A DNA stretch of 64,000 nt from Branchiostoma lanceolatum (Eukaryota > Chordata > Leptocardii > Amphioxiformes > Branchiostomatidae), in contig NC_089727.1 of assembly GCF_035083965.1 (NCBI RefSeq), positions 4,035,501 to 4,099,500 on the forward strand, given 5' to 3'. This document shows, piece after piece, positions 34,701 through 45,366 of the stretch. Every line of letters starts with the position of its first letter. The stretch's first letter is position 1. The notes below the pieces were generated by a model. The model saw only the letters and a program-made list of their open reading frames with translations. It was not told the DNA's origin and made no database searches. A program made the translations under genes and the position numbers.

Positions 34701-37700
34701 ATGTCAACAAACCAACTTGAACTTAGACATACAGTAGATCAAGACATCAGAGTTATAAGCGTGTTATAGATTAGTTTCAATCAAAATAAACAACCAGCAA
34801 TCTGGCATTCAGTCAGTATCTAGTTATCAACAGATATGCCATATTATAAGACATATATCTCAGAAAGCCCCAAACTCACCTCAATGTCCTTTTTCTTCAG
34901 TGCCTCGTAGTACGGCGAGGTCTCTGCCAGCTGTCGGCTGGGTGCTGAGAAGTAGTAGATGTTCCTCTGGCCGGGCCGCATCCTCTTACAGTACTCCTCG
35001 ATCCCCACCAGGGTTCCCTCCGCCTCCGCACTCGACTCAAACCTCAGCAGCTTCGCGATGGACTCCTGAAGGAATAATGTTTCTGATTAACAATATAACT
35101 ATACAGTGTTGAACATCAGTACTCCTTATCCCCTCCTTCCAGCTCTGCACTCGACTCAAACCTCAGTAGCTTTGCGATGGACTCCTAAAGGAATAAAGTT
35201 TCTGATTAACAATATAACTATACAGTGTTGAACATCAGTACTCCTTATCCCCACCTTCCGGCTCTGCACTGGACTCAAACCTCAGCAGCTTTGCTATGGA
35301 CTCCTGGGGAAATAAAATACCGGAAGAAATGAAGAGGCTAACCAGGAATGACAATGGCATGGTCAGTTGGATAAATTCTAGGAAACTCTCCACAATCATA
35401 CGACCACCTTCAAAGAATGGAAGAGGCTACTAATTCACAGGGAGGTATAATTTTTGGTCTGAGTATTTGTGCTTTTGCAGTTAACCTTTTTCCATATGCT
35501 AGTCACAGTCACCATAGAGTGACAGAAAGTGATCAATGGATACATGTAATATAATAGAATAAAAAATGAATGTCATTTTGTGGTAGAATGTGGATTATAT
35601 ACCAAAGAAAGAAATGAACTGTAAAAGCTTGTAGAAAACCTATTTCCCTACTTCACACATTTAAGTACTGTACAAAAATTCATATTACTAATGCGAGTTG
35701 ACAAACCTCCCATTGAAAAACACGTCTGTTCTTTTATATCTACTATAACCGAAAAGCGAGGAGAAGTAGAATTTATCTAATGATAGTCATATTCTTTTAT
35801 ATCCGTTAACTGTACTTGTATTTTGTTTTGTTGTGACCTGTACTTAGCCAAGTGTGGCAGAAATGTGCAATAAAGGTCTTCATTCATATAAACAGCCGAC
35901 TGCCTCTAAGACAACAGGATCTATATATCTTTTACCTTTACCTTTGTCTAACCAATACCCACCCTCTCATCCTGGTCTTCTGTAGAGACGATGCCCTCCC
36001 GCAGGTAGAACCCATAATCCTCAAAGAACCTCCGGTACTTCTCTGCGTCCCGCCGCGCCTTGTCGCCCAGAAACTTCACAATCCTGTTGGTCAGGACGCT
36101 TCTTATTTTCCTGGGGGGAAAGGTATCAAAAACTTTCCATCAAGAAAGATGTCAAACTCTTCTAGACAGCAAAGCAAGTGTCATGGTAATGCAGGCACAG
36201 TAGAATATTTTTCTTCTTCTTTGATACCCCCATATAACCCCATCAGGGGCATAATTGGGGGACAGCAGAGGCCCAGGGTTGGGCAGGCAGGCTTCCAGAC
36301 TGGCTAGGAAAGACTCAACTGTGGGAACCACTGAGCCAGGTAGGCTACATGTACCTGTCACTGGGTTTCGTCCCAGAAATCCCTCATAAAAAGTTTAGTA
36401 CTGCGGCCATTCGAACAGCTGTTAACATGGACATGAGGTGGGGCAGCGACACCATTATTGAATAGAAATGCTCCTCCCTGTTTGAGTGGAGGCAGATCTT
36501 CGGTGGCTATGAAAACTCCTTCTGCCAGTTGGATACGGTCTTTGCCACAGTTAGATCTGCTTGGAGATTTCCACTTTCCCACAAACAATAGATACAACAC
36601 TAACAATAAGAAAGGTGTGTCCAAAGGTGTGCAGCCCACCTGATGAGGGCACTGTCCTGCAGCAGCTCTCTACTCAGGTTCAGAGGGATGTCCTCACTGT
36701 CTACCACACCTGCACAGGTAAAACATACAGGTGAGGACAGTTGGTACAACATATCCTTAAGCTTCCTGACTCATGTTGTTAAACAACTTGTGTATAGTAA
36801 TCAAGCTTTCCTTGTTCCCTCCAACTACATGTACAAATTATAGAGTGGATTTTGTTGCCATCAAATACAGTATGGGTATCCTTATAAGATAGTTTTAAAC
36901 AATGCTTACAGCTACATGTGCAAAGCTAGGTGTGACAGGTTTGTTCAGTGTAATATAATCAGAGTGCCTATGAAGCTGATGTGTTACGTCGAAGGGTGGT
37001 TTTACCGGCTATACAGATACAGAAGCTGGCGTGTTCTGCTGAAGGGCAGTTATACCGGCTAATATACAGATACAGATACAGTACTGTTCTATACCTTTCA
37101 CGAAGCGCAGCCATTTTGGCAGGATGGTTTCAGCCTTGGGCTGGATGAGCACCCTCCGGCTGTACAGGGCCACTCCGCCCAGCCCCTCCTGTCGACTCAT
37201 GTCCCACATCGCTAGAGGAACAAACCAACGGAGGAACACGTTATCACTTGTCTACAGGGTGTGATGTCACTGGCCTAGTGGTCAGGCTAGCGGCCACAGG
37301 ATCAAGAGGTCACAGGTTTGATTCCTGGCATTCCTGGCTTGACTTAGTGTTCTTGGGAAAGGCACATCTTATTTGCACAGACAGTGACTTTATCCATACA
37401 CAAAAGACAAAGTTTATGACATATAACAATAGAGGTACATTCAGTTGCGATTTTCGCATATCTTACTTGGCTAGGACTGTCCCAGAATGTAATGTGATCC
37501 AGAATGTAAGGCGATAAGCCTGGCTGGTGAATTGTTTGTATTTACAAATGTATTAATAATGAGTGGCAAAACCAACTGTCAACAACAGCTAGACACCTTT
37601 TAACCCTTGACCTGCATAATACCTCAGTTATAATGTAACTTGCCTTGAGTTGACAATATAGAATTCATCACGGTTTCTGTTGGATGTTTGGTCAACGTTG

Positions 37701-40700
37701 TATCAGAATTTTGTCTGTTGTATACGATATCTTTTCTGGCACAACATTTGGAAAGTACAGACATGATATCATTCTTAAATATGCAAACACGACCTTATGT
37801 GACACATCTTCTTACTTGGCTTATGTGCAGGGATGTAGAAAAGACTGCGAATGTTGAGGGGAGCGTCGGTTTGGTAGTGCAGGCGGTAGCGTGGGCTGTC
37901 GTAAGCGTTGGCCAGGAAACGATAGAACTCCTCATGTTGTTCGTCGGTCACGTTCTTGGCATCAAGCATCCAAAGTGCCTGTGGGGGAGGGGGCAAAAAT
38001 TACACACTGCACGAAAAGTTCAGAAACTTAAATCTGATCCATCATTTCTCAGTTGTTACTTCCACCAATTCTGTACTATTATGTATCAATGGAATGCTTA
38101 TTAATTTACCACTTACAATGATGACAAATCTGTCATGATCCTACATTCAAAGGTGGAATAACAAAGCTAACTATGCAAGTAAGATACAGGCCTACTGTTC
38201 TTGATTTACAACAGACAACTTTCAATACCCACCTCTACAGTGTTGAGCCGTTTCCCATTCAGGTATATGGGGCAGTTCACAAAGTTGCTGTACTTGGTCA
38301 CAATTTCTATCAGGGAGGAAAAATACATTCAGATCATCATCATTATGAACCACATGACAGTTACTATAGATCAGGGCTTTTCTAGTACCCGTCCCTCCGT
38401 CACGGGAAGGAAATTTGCTTGTGGGACGGTCAAAAATTTGACCTAGTCTGCCAAAAAGAACATGTACATGAAAATTAATGAAAAGATATTTCTGTTTGGT
38501 TTAAATTACAGATTTAACAAACTCAAACAATGAGTGGGACGAAAACAAATCTTAACCTGGAGACAGCCTGCTTTAGATACATTTACTTTGTAACCTGTCT
38601 CAGACATAGTATTAATGTACCAGACTAGCTGGCGATAACTATACATGCACATAGTGTTCGCTACCTTTGATGTCATCCTCCCGTGCAAACTGCATACACT
38701 CTTTCTTCAGGTGCACCACGATCTTTGTGCCACGCTGCACGCCCTCCGCCTCTGCAAGCTCATACGAACCAGAGCTGAGAAGAAATAGACAACACTCGTC
38801 AATTCAAATTGTAATCACACAGCCAAGGGAATTTGGATAATCAAACTGTAAAGTCAACTAATAGTCTATCTCAAAATGTATGACAGAAATCACTACACCT
38901 CGATATTGCTGGAATCGGGACTGTCATTAACTGATTATGGACAGTAAGTAATACAACTGGAAGCATGCAATTGGTCAAAGAAACTGAACTACAAATTCAG
39001 GAAGAAGCTAAAATTTGTGAATGAAAGTTACTTTGATTTTTCAACTCCCAGTGTCTTTCCAGAATTCAAGTGATAAGTGTCAAAAGAACAGGAACATGTC
39101 TAGTCTTGTCCACATGTGGTAATGTGAGAAAGATGTTCCACATCTCTAAACCCTTGTTATGAGTGATCAATAAATGAATAAAGGGACAGACCCAAGAGTC
39201 TGTTCTGATCAAACATGGCAGGTAGAAGGACCATAAACAAATATACATCTCCCTGTTTCTCCAGGTTATTTGTGCAAAACAAATCGTTAACACGCCAGTG
39301 CGCTGTTCTCACCCATCTGAGGTCCAGCAGTACCCGGGACTGTCCGGCTGGTGTGAGCGGGTGAAGACCTGGACCTTGTTGCCCACCATGAAGGTGGAGT
39401 AGAACCCCACACCAAACTGACCAATGATGCTGCTGGCCGCCGTCGAGGACTGGCCCTGATTATCCAGCTCACTCAGGAACGCCTGCAGCGAAACAGTAGA
39501 CAGTGTTAAAAATGTCTTGCTGTCTGGGGTTTTGGGGCCTCCTCCCCGTCTAGGGTCATGACTAGGGGTCGATACCGGTTCGTCTTAATAAGGTCCAAGT
39601 CCAAGTTTAGGTCCAGAGATTTAGGTTCAGGTCCGGACCTGAACCTGGACCTGATCCTGTCCAGTTGATGTTTTGTTTTATTAGACCAATATTAAGCATA
39701 GAGAATTAATACTGACACGCACGACTAAAAACGTTTCTTGGTGAGAACACTCAAGATAAACCAGTGTTTGATATTTGAATGTTGCACTTATCTCAAACGC
39801 CTTTTTTGTCAGAGGGAAGGCTCAAAACACTTTTTATCAAACAAAATAGAAAAATTTATTTGTACTTTGTTCAGTTTTTTTTGGACTCAGGTTTTTGGCT
39901 TTCAGGTTTTTTGGACTCGGTTCTTGGATGTTATAAAGGTCTGAATCAGGTCCAGCAAACAGGTATCCACCCCTAGTCATGGCAGTGGAAGGGCTGCTAG
40001 AAGCTAAAGTTAGTCAGCTCAGGTCAAATTGAAAATAAGATGTAATTCATCTTGTTCTTCTTGTGACTTACTTTGACTTATTTAAAGTTATTGGTTACCT
40101 TATGCATCCATAAGGAGGCTCTGCATACCTTCTTACATTAATCTTTGCCAGGATATACCCCCGGACCCTCAGACATGTCAAGAGCAATTAGGTACATGGA
40201 TGTCACGTTGAAGATGATCAGAGATACTAGTAGTAAATGGCTGTCCCATAAATTTTCTCAAAGGTGGCGAAAGTTTGAAACAAGGAAGTTTTCCAAATAC
40301 CCTCCCCAAAACTATCTCATCTTTGAGTTTTAACTGTCTTTTGTTCAAAACTGTCTTCCAAGCAAAATTATGTGGACCAGCTCCGACTAACCTTTGATCC
40401 TGATCGAGCGATGGTTCCGAGGTTCTCGATGATTTCCTCCTGCGTGAGCCCGACGCCGGTGTCCTGAATGGTGAAGGTTCCCTGCACCAGGTCTGTGCCC
40501 AGGTGAATCTCCAGGGGCACATCCACCTCTCTGGCGCCCCCTTGTGTCAGGGACAGGTACCGCAGCTTCTCCAGGGCATCACTGGCATTGGATATGAGCT
40601 CCCTGACGAACACCTGCAGAGGTTTAATAATCTTAATATACTGCTACCTTTTCTGATTGTTAAAAGCCTATCTTAACTTTCTCCCTGCTTATGCTACGGT

Positions 40701-42842
40701 CACATTTCCATACCATCGCCCAGCCAGGCAGTTTGCGGGAACAAAAAGCATGACACAAGAGACAACAAAACGCACAAAATGAAAAAAAAAGAGTCATGAG
40801 CATTACATAGCATAAGTTGTGTATATTTATTGATGTACACAGCTAGCATTAGACATCCTTTTGAAATCCGAGATGAAATCTGTACTACTTGCTCTGTTAA
40901 AAGAGACCTAACCAAACCACCATGCAACAATTCAAGTCATCAGGTTCAATCATCTAGGGATTTTGTGAGAATGAATGAACCTAGATTGCCAGTGGGCTGG
41001 TCAAAATTCTAACAAGATACGCTGACTAACAAACAGTCACCTCTTTGTCAGAGTAGAGAGACTTGGCCACGATATCCAGCAGTTTCAGGGTCTCAGCCTG
41101 GAAGCTGTGCTGCTCCCCAGAACCTGTACAAATGTAGAGACAGACATACATATAAGTATAAATAGTTGAAATAATTTGATGCAGTTAAGGAAGGGCAGCT
41201 TGAGTACATGTCCATGTGTCCATGGTTAGATTACTGTCACAGTGTTAATTACACAGGGCACAGCTTCAGGAACAGCAAAAAAGTGGTGTCCAGCTTGGTG
41301 CTCTGGGTACCTCAACACGGGAAGAAAAAGCCAGGAAGGCAGCCTCTCATATATGCATAAGTGTGCTACAGAAGGACATCAGGCCTACCCTCTGAGTCAT
41401 TGGAGAAGGCAATGGAGGACAAACGATTCTGGGCTGACAGAGTGGTTCGAGTGGTGGAGGAGGACTGACACTCGACATAAGTCAAGTAAGTCAAGGTAAT
41501 TACATTTTTTTAGTAAGGAAAATATGACAACAGGAAGTAACCTCTGACCTGTGACCTTTTCCGTGTCCTTGATGATATTGTGAAGGTCCGCCTCTTCAGC
41601 TTCAGCTGCAGGACTCTCCGACAGTAATCTGTGAAGGTGATGGGACAGAAATCTCTTAAGGACATTGTGAAATGGTATACAATATTTTAGATCTCATGGA
41701 ATGAGTACAAGTAAAAGGGGTCATTAAGGAAAGCATAGTTTGACTTTGAACAACATGTTTGAACAGCCTTGGGATAGCCGTGGCGACAAAGGAGGGTGCA
41801 TTTACTTTTTTCAAAACTTCATGAAAATACTTCCTCATCATGGGGCACCCCATACATGCCATAGACGAGGTCCAGGTTGTACCTATCATGCACATGCCTT
41901 TCCAGGCCGGCCCTGATTTTTGGATGTCCCGAGCTTCCCTGTACTAGTAGTGTTACCTCAAGCGCCAGCAGGTTGGCAACACGACCTTTTAGTTTTACAA
42001 CCCAATGGTACTGTATATCGGCTTTCTACACAACCGGGCCGCCATGTTTGCCACTAGTGGCATGATAGCATTTTTCTTCGTTGCCAGGGCTAGCCTTAGG
42101 CCAGAGATCAGGGAATGACGGGTATAAGTAGAGATCAGGTGTATAAAATAGGTAGAGATGTCACAGTACCTGTATGCAGTGTGAAGTGATCTGCTGTGGA
42201 GATGTCGGAGTCTCAGATATTCAGGAAACTGTTGTGGGGTTCTCGGAGTTCGGCAGTTCACAGCTACATCATGCAGGAGAAAGAGGCTAGTGTGTTACCA
42301 GTTGCAAACATCCCTGTACGCATCACGTTGTATGTAAATGACAGTGTCTTCAGATGGCAATGAATATACATAGAATTGTACTGTGATATCCCAGCGTAGC
42401 TTGCGGGAACGAAAATACGATATATAACTAAAAGACGACAAAACACACAAAACGTAAAAGGTCACAAATCAGAGAAAGGACATATTTTGTGACCATCCTC
42501 AGACTTTGAACATTTTATATCCAGTGAGGATCTATAATTTACGAACATGATAAGCTTTACGATATAAAATCACACTTATGTCGCAGTAAACGTTACAGTT
42601 GTCACCTTTCTGTAACGTTTCATGGGGGTTGATCAGCCACGTGGGGAGGGGGGCAACTCTTCAAACAACCGACCTCGCAGAGAGCAAAATTGTACCTTTT
42701 TTGGCTTCCTTGAAGTTTACTTACCTGTACTATTAACTCGGCCAACCGCATGTCCGTTAAAGCAGCTGACTGCCCGCGTAGAAACGGTGAAACAGGACCG
42801 AAGTCGCGCCAAGCGTGCGACAGACGACATAGAGGCGGCCAT
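31715..42842 (-). CDS. TRAP1: TRAP1, mitochondrial HSP90 chaperone
   Basis: ATP-driven chaperone of the mitochondrial matrix. Exons: 42842-42725, 42263-42170, 41628-41549, 41123-41041, 40613-40392, 39482-39313, 38774-38665, 38306-38233, 37978-37816, 37211-37095, 36709-36640, 36110-35963, 35065-34880, 34025-33890, 33379-33300, 32785-32640, 32260-32188, 31816-31715; 2172 nt, 723 aa (human 704). Every junction keeps frame with GT/AG. The N-terminus [17 protein letters not shown], basic with no acid, fits a mitochondrial presequence. ATPase residues are present: E130 and N134 in [17 protein letters not shown]176 in IQDTGVGL, and GQFGVGF at 220-226. The C-terminus matches the family ([38 protein letters not shown]). 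The ATG (AACATGG) gives a good start. Several introns hold copies of the next exon's beginning (see separate entries). Confidence 0.97.
32338..32590 (+). repeat. SINE, GTAGCTCAACTGGTAGCAGC family, in TRAP1 intron 16
   Basis: The Pol III-like head GTAGCTCAACTGGTAGCAGC is followed by CCAGTTCAAATC, TTGGGGCTGCACCCGTC, CGAGCAC and AGAATATACCCTG. A close relative is at 59650-59925 (plus strand). Two antisense copies lie at 49998-50400, and a short fragment near 7128. Confidence 0.82.
33539..33583 (-). pseudogene. copy of TRAP1 exon 15 interior in intron 14
   Basis: GATCTCATCCAGTCCAAGAG matches exon 15 (33331-33350) with two changes. The likeness continues through GGCATCTGCCTTA, giving about 45 bp at a distance of 212 bp. 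The copy lacks a clear acceptor and would not be spliced normally. Confidence 0.8.
33584..33735 (+). repeat. GCGGGAACAAAAA dispersed repeat, copy 1
   Basis: GTCACATTCCCACAG, CCAGGCAGTTTGCGGGAACA, AAAAGTATGACATAAAAGAC and ATCAAAACACAAAAAATG recur in order at 40688-40850 and, shorter, at 42390-42470. A distant relative is at 60590-60790. All three clear copies are inside or just upstream of TRAP1. Confidence 0.7.
34112..34700 (-). pseudogene. four tandem copies of the TRAP1 exon 14 acceptor region in intron 13
   Basis: Each copy has intron end plus about 47 bp of exon start. Acceptor positions are at 34158-34159, 34311-34312 and 34498-34499; a fourth copy (about 34655-34695) lacks its acceptor. 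The real exon begins at 34025. Copies at 34310 and 34497 translate to [15 protein letters not shown] exactly as in the exon, with only synonymous changes. Reading on from either meets a stop within about 30 codons. Confidence 0.88.
35066..35303 (-). pseudogene. two tandem copies of the TRAP1 exon 13 acceptor region in intron 12
   Basis: Acceptor-plus-exon copies begin at 35184 and 35303; the real exon begins at 35065, so the period is exactly 119 bp. All three have a pyrimidine tract and AG followed by GAGTCC. The first 14 codons ([14 protein letters not shown]) are unchanged in protein, with three or four synonymous differences. In both copies the frame continues to EYC's position, where TGA replaces the Cys codon. 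Confidence 0.93.
37255..37390 (+). repeat. tRNA-derived SINE in TRAP1 intron 9
   Basis: The A-box-like TGGCCTAGTGGTCAGGCTAG and B box CAGGTTTGATTCCTGG are followed by GTGTTCTTGGGAAAGGCAC, the same body motif as in the element at 358. Confidence 0.8.
39548..39981. mobile_element. element with CATGACTAGGGGT inverted ends in TRAP1 intron 6-5 region
   Basis: The left end CATGACTAGGGGTCGATACC and right end GGTATCCACCCCTAGTCATG are complementary except for one base. An inner palindrome, CAGGTCCGGACCTG, lies near 39628. It is a non-autonomous DNA transposon with no intact transposase. It lies in the intron between exons 5 (40392) and 6 (39482). Confidence 0.8.
40688..40850 (+). repeat. GCGGGAACAAAAA dispersed repeat, copy 2
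   Basis: GGTCACATTTCCATACC, CCAGGCAGTTTGCGGGAACA, AAAAGCATGACACAAGAGAC and AACAAAACGCACAAAATG match the copy at 33584 in the same orientation. It lies in the TRAP1 intron between exons 4 and 5. Confidence 0.75.
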
Positions 42843-43260
42843 GTTGGTTACGGGATGGGACGGGATTTGCGTAACCGGGCTGCAGTACTCAGAAAAATCG
42901 CAAGGTGGCACACTTGACATGAGGCCGAGATGGTGTTTTCAGTGTCGTGTTTTTCTGCGTATGTTATTTTCTGCGTAGGATAACTAAACAACTATCCTGA
43001 AAATGTATTTGCTAAGTTGAGGAAGAGAAAGAAGAAAAAGAAGGAGAGAGAGACAGAGACTTGAGGATAGAGGGTAAGAGGGAAAGAGATGCAAACGTGC
43101 ACAATAATCAATAGATTGTTAGATTTCAACCTGCGCCACTCCTTCTTGGCTAATCTCAAAACCATGATACGGCTATTTCGGCTTGCAATATCTCGTAATC
43201 TCTCTAGTTATAAAGACGCCCTCCAGACTTTTCTATACTTTTTGGCTCTGATAGCTAGCT
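42843..43260. promoter_or_regulatory. TRAP1 5' flank
   Basis: The minus-strand promoter of TRAP1 should lie here. The first 100 bp are GC-rich. No TATA box was recognised. The rest has GAGA-rich sequence (43020-43090) and no exon. Confidence 0.4.
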
Positions 43261-44575
43261 AGGGATAATGCCAAGGCTAGCAAGCGCCTTTAACTTGACG
43301 ACGAGTCTGCCCCAAAATATGAACTCCTGTGGGCGGCTAACTACTCTGGTTAATTATTCGCCTGGTTCAAGATTTCCCTTGGCCGGAGACATGTAACGGC
43401 TGACACGCTTCTCATGCGCATGCGCCCATGTGTGGTCACGGGCGAGCTTACATGACCTTTAAGGTCGCCTCTGACGTCATTGGGATTTGGCACGATCCCT
43501 ATGAGGCGATTAGCTAGGGATAAGGCCAAGGCCAGCAAGCAAGCTGCTAATATTTTACTTTGTCGCCCACCAATGTGAATTCCTGTGGGCGGCTTACTCT
43601 TATGCCACATTATGTCGTCTGTCTGGAGATAAATTCAGTTGATCAGAGACATGTAACGACGGACACACTTCTCATGCGCATGCGCCCATGTGTGGCTGAA
43701 GAGCTTACATGGGACCTTTAAGGTCGCTTCTGACGTCACTGGGATTTGGCGCGATCCCTCTGAGGCGATTAGCTAGAGATAAGGCCAAGGTCAGCAAGCC
43801 GCTTGAATTTGACCCTGTCACACACAAATATGATTTCCTGTGGGCGAATATGGCATATATATATGCTAAATTTTCTGTTGACTTATTCGTCTTCTTGGAG
43901 ATTATCCCTTGGCCAGAGACGATTCAACGGTTTGTTTGTTTGTTTGTTTGTTTGTTTGTTTGTTGCTCCATTAGCGTTCAATTCTGACAAATAAAGGTTG
44001 ACACACATCTCAGGCGCATGTGCCTTTGTGTCGAGGGGGAGCTCACGGGTCCTTTAAGGTCGATCGCTTCTGACGTCATTGGGGTTTGGCGCGATCCTCT
44101 GAGGCGATTATCCAAGGATAAGGCCAAGGCCGGCTAGCAACCGCCACAAATGTGAACTCCTGTGGGCGGCTAGCTCCTCTGCTGAATCATTTTGTCTGTT
44201 TGGAGATTAGTTATCACTTGGCCAGAAACATGACTGACACACTTCTCGTGCGCATGCGCCCATGTGTGGCGGGAGAGCTCACGGGTCCTTTAAGGTCGCT
44301 TCTGACGCATGGGGTGATTATCAAAGGATAAGGCCAAAGCCAGCAACCGCCACAAATGTGGACTCCTGTGGACTGTTAGATCCTCCGAGTGCTGATTTTT
44401 TGTCTGTTTGGAGGTTGGCCAGCAACATTTAACGACTGACACACTTCTCGTGCGGCCATGTGTGGAGGGGGGTCCTTTAAGGTCTCCTCTGACGTCATTA
44501 TTGTGATTTGGAGCGATCCCTCTGGGATGAGTAGCTTGGGATAAGGCCAAGGTCAGCAAGCTGCTTCGACCATGT
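43261..44575 (+). repeat. five-unit tandem array with NRF-1, CRE and CCAAT-like motifs
   Basis: Units start at 43261, 43516, 43775, 44114 and 44324; a stub starts at 44537. Unit length is 210-260 bp; the third is 339 because of a (GTTT)n run at 43931-43964. Each begins (A)GGATAAGGCCAAGG and ends GCGATCCCTCTGAGGCGATTA or a variant. TGCGCATGCGCC, an exact NRF-1-type palindrome, is at 43415, 43675 and 44249, decayed at 44013 and deleted in unit 5. TGACGTCA (CRE) is at 43472, 43731, 44071 and 44490, broken in unit 4. ATTGG (CCAAT box, other strand) overlaps the CRE in units 1 and 3. The array fills the space between divergent TRAP1 and CHAC1. Confidence 0.88.
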
Positions 44576-45181
44576 TTCTCACAAGGCTCTCTTACTTTCT
44601 TACGACTTGTGACGTCGGTCCAAATGAAAGTCGGGCAGTCTCTACACTTCTCTTGGCTCTACCAGACTACATAAGTTGCTGGAAAATAAGTAGGCCAAAT
44701 AGACTGAATGAATGGCTTCTTTAGCTTGCTAATACTGGATTTTCCGTGGAGATCTGCTTGGAGATTACTGCTAAAGACTGAAATGGAAACTTACAGATGT
44801 TTATGCGCCGATTATGAGTCACTCCATCTGACATTTTATAACCGCAATAAAAGCAACCAAAACCACACTTCACTACACTTAATACATGTAAAACGTCATT
44901 TGATTGCATCCCGGTCCTCGCATTTGCGGCATACATTGATATCTAATTGATGATGATTCACTGTGTTCTGCGGCTCAGCTTTGAATTAATATCTAATTGC
45001 CTACAATAAAAGATGTAGCCATGATAATGGTGGTCTACATAACGTTTGTACTTTTCCACTGGGACCTGTGTCTGTCTATTCTAGGAAGGACACGTGGAAT
45101 AATACGTCAAACCCAACACAGTATTTTGTTTGTACTCGTGACACGCTGCATGTTGTGGAATCCTGGTGTTGTTCCGCGCGT
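44576..45181. other. spacer upstream of CHAC1
   Basis: No exon seen. A solitary ATCTGCTTGGAGAT transposon end lies at 44753, and a TGACGTCG at about 44609. The rest is AT-rich. Confidence 0.4.
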
Positions 45182-45252
45182 TGACGTCAGAACATGATGC
45201 AACAATAGCTGCGCTCTGATTGGTCAGCGTGCCGGATCTGCGCGCTGATTGG
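45182..45252 (+). promoter_or_regulatory. CHAC1 promoter elements: CRE, CARE-like site, two CCAAT boxes
   Basis: TGACGTCA (45182-45189) is followed after 5 bp by TGATGCAAC (45195-45203), which fits the C/EBP-ATF composite consensus TGATGXAAX bound by ATF4. CTGATTGGTCAG occurs twice, with its ATTGG at 45219 and 45248, as NF-Y sites 29 bp apart. These lie 115-185 bp before the first ATG. Sequence matches are direct. Function is inferred from the known ATF4/ATF3 control of human CHAC1 through a bipartite ATF/CRE element. Confidence 0.7.
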
Positions 45253-45366
45253 TCAGGACGGCAGGTCAACCCGCCCGCTATCCCCAAAACTTCCGGCTGT
45301 CCCGAGAAATCCTCAAAACTGTTTCCTCGCTTGTCTAGCTAGTTTCTGCCGGCGAATTCCCTTTTT

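Noticed and set aside
41995..42261. 88-codon minus-strand frame over TRAP1 exon 2
   Set aside because: Starts with GTG and runs into the intron; true coding part is 42263-42170, entered by splicing from the presequence exon.
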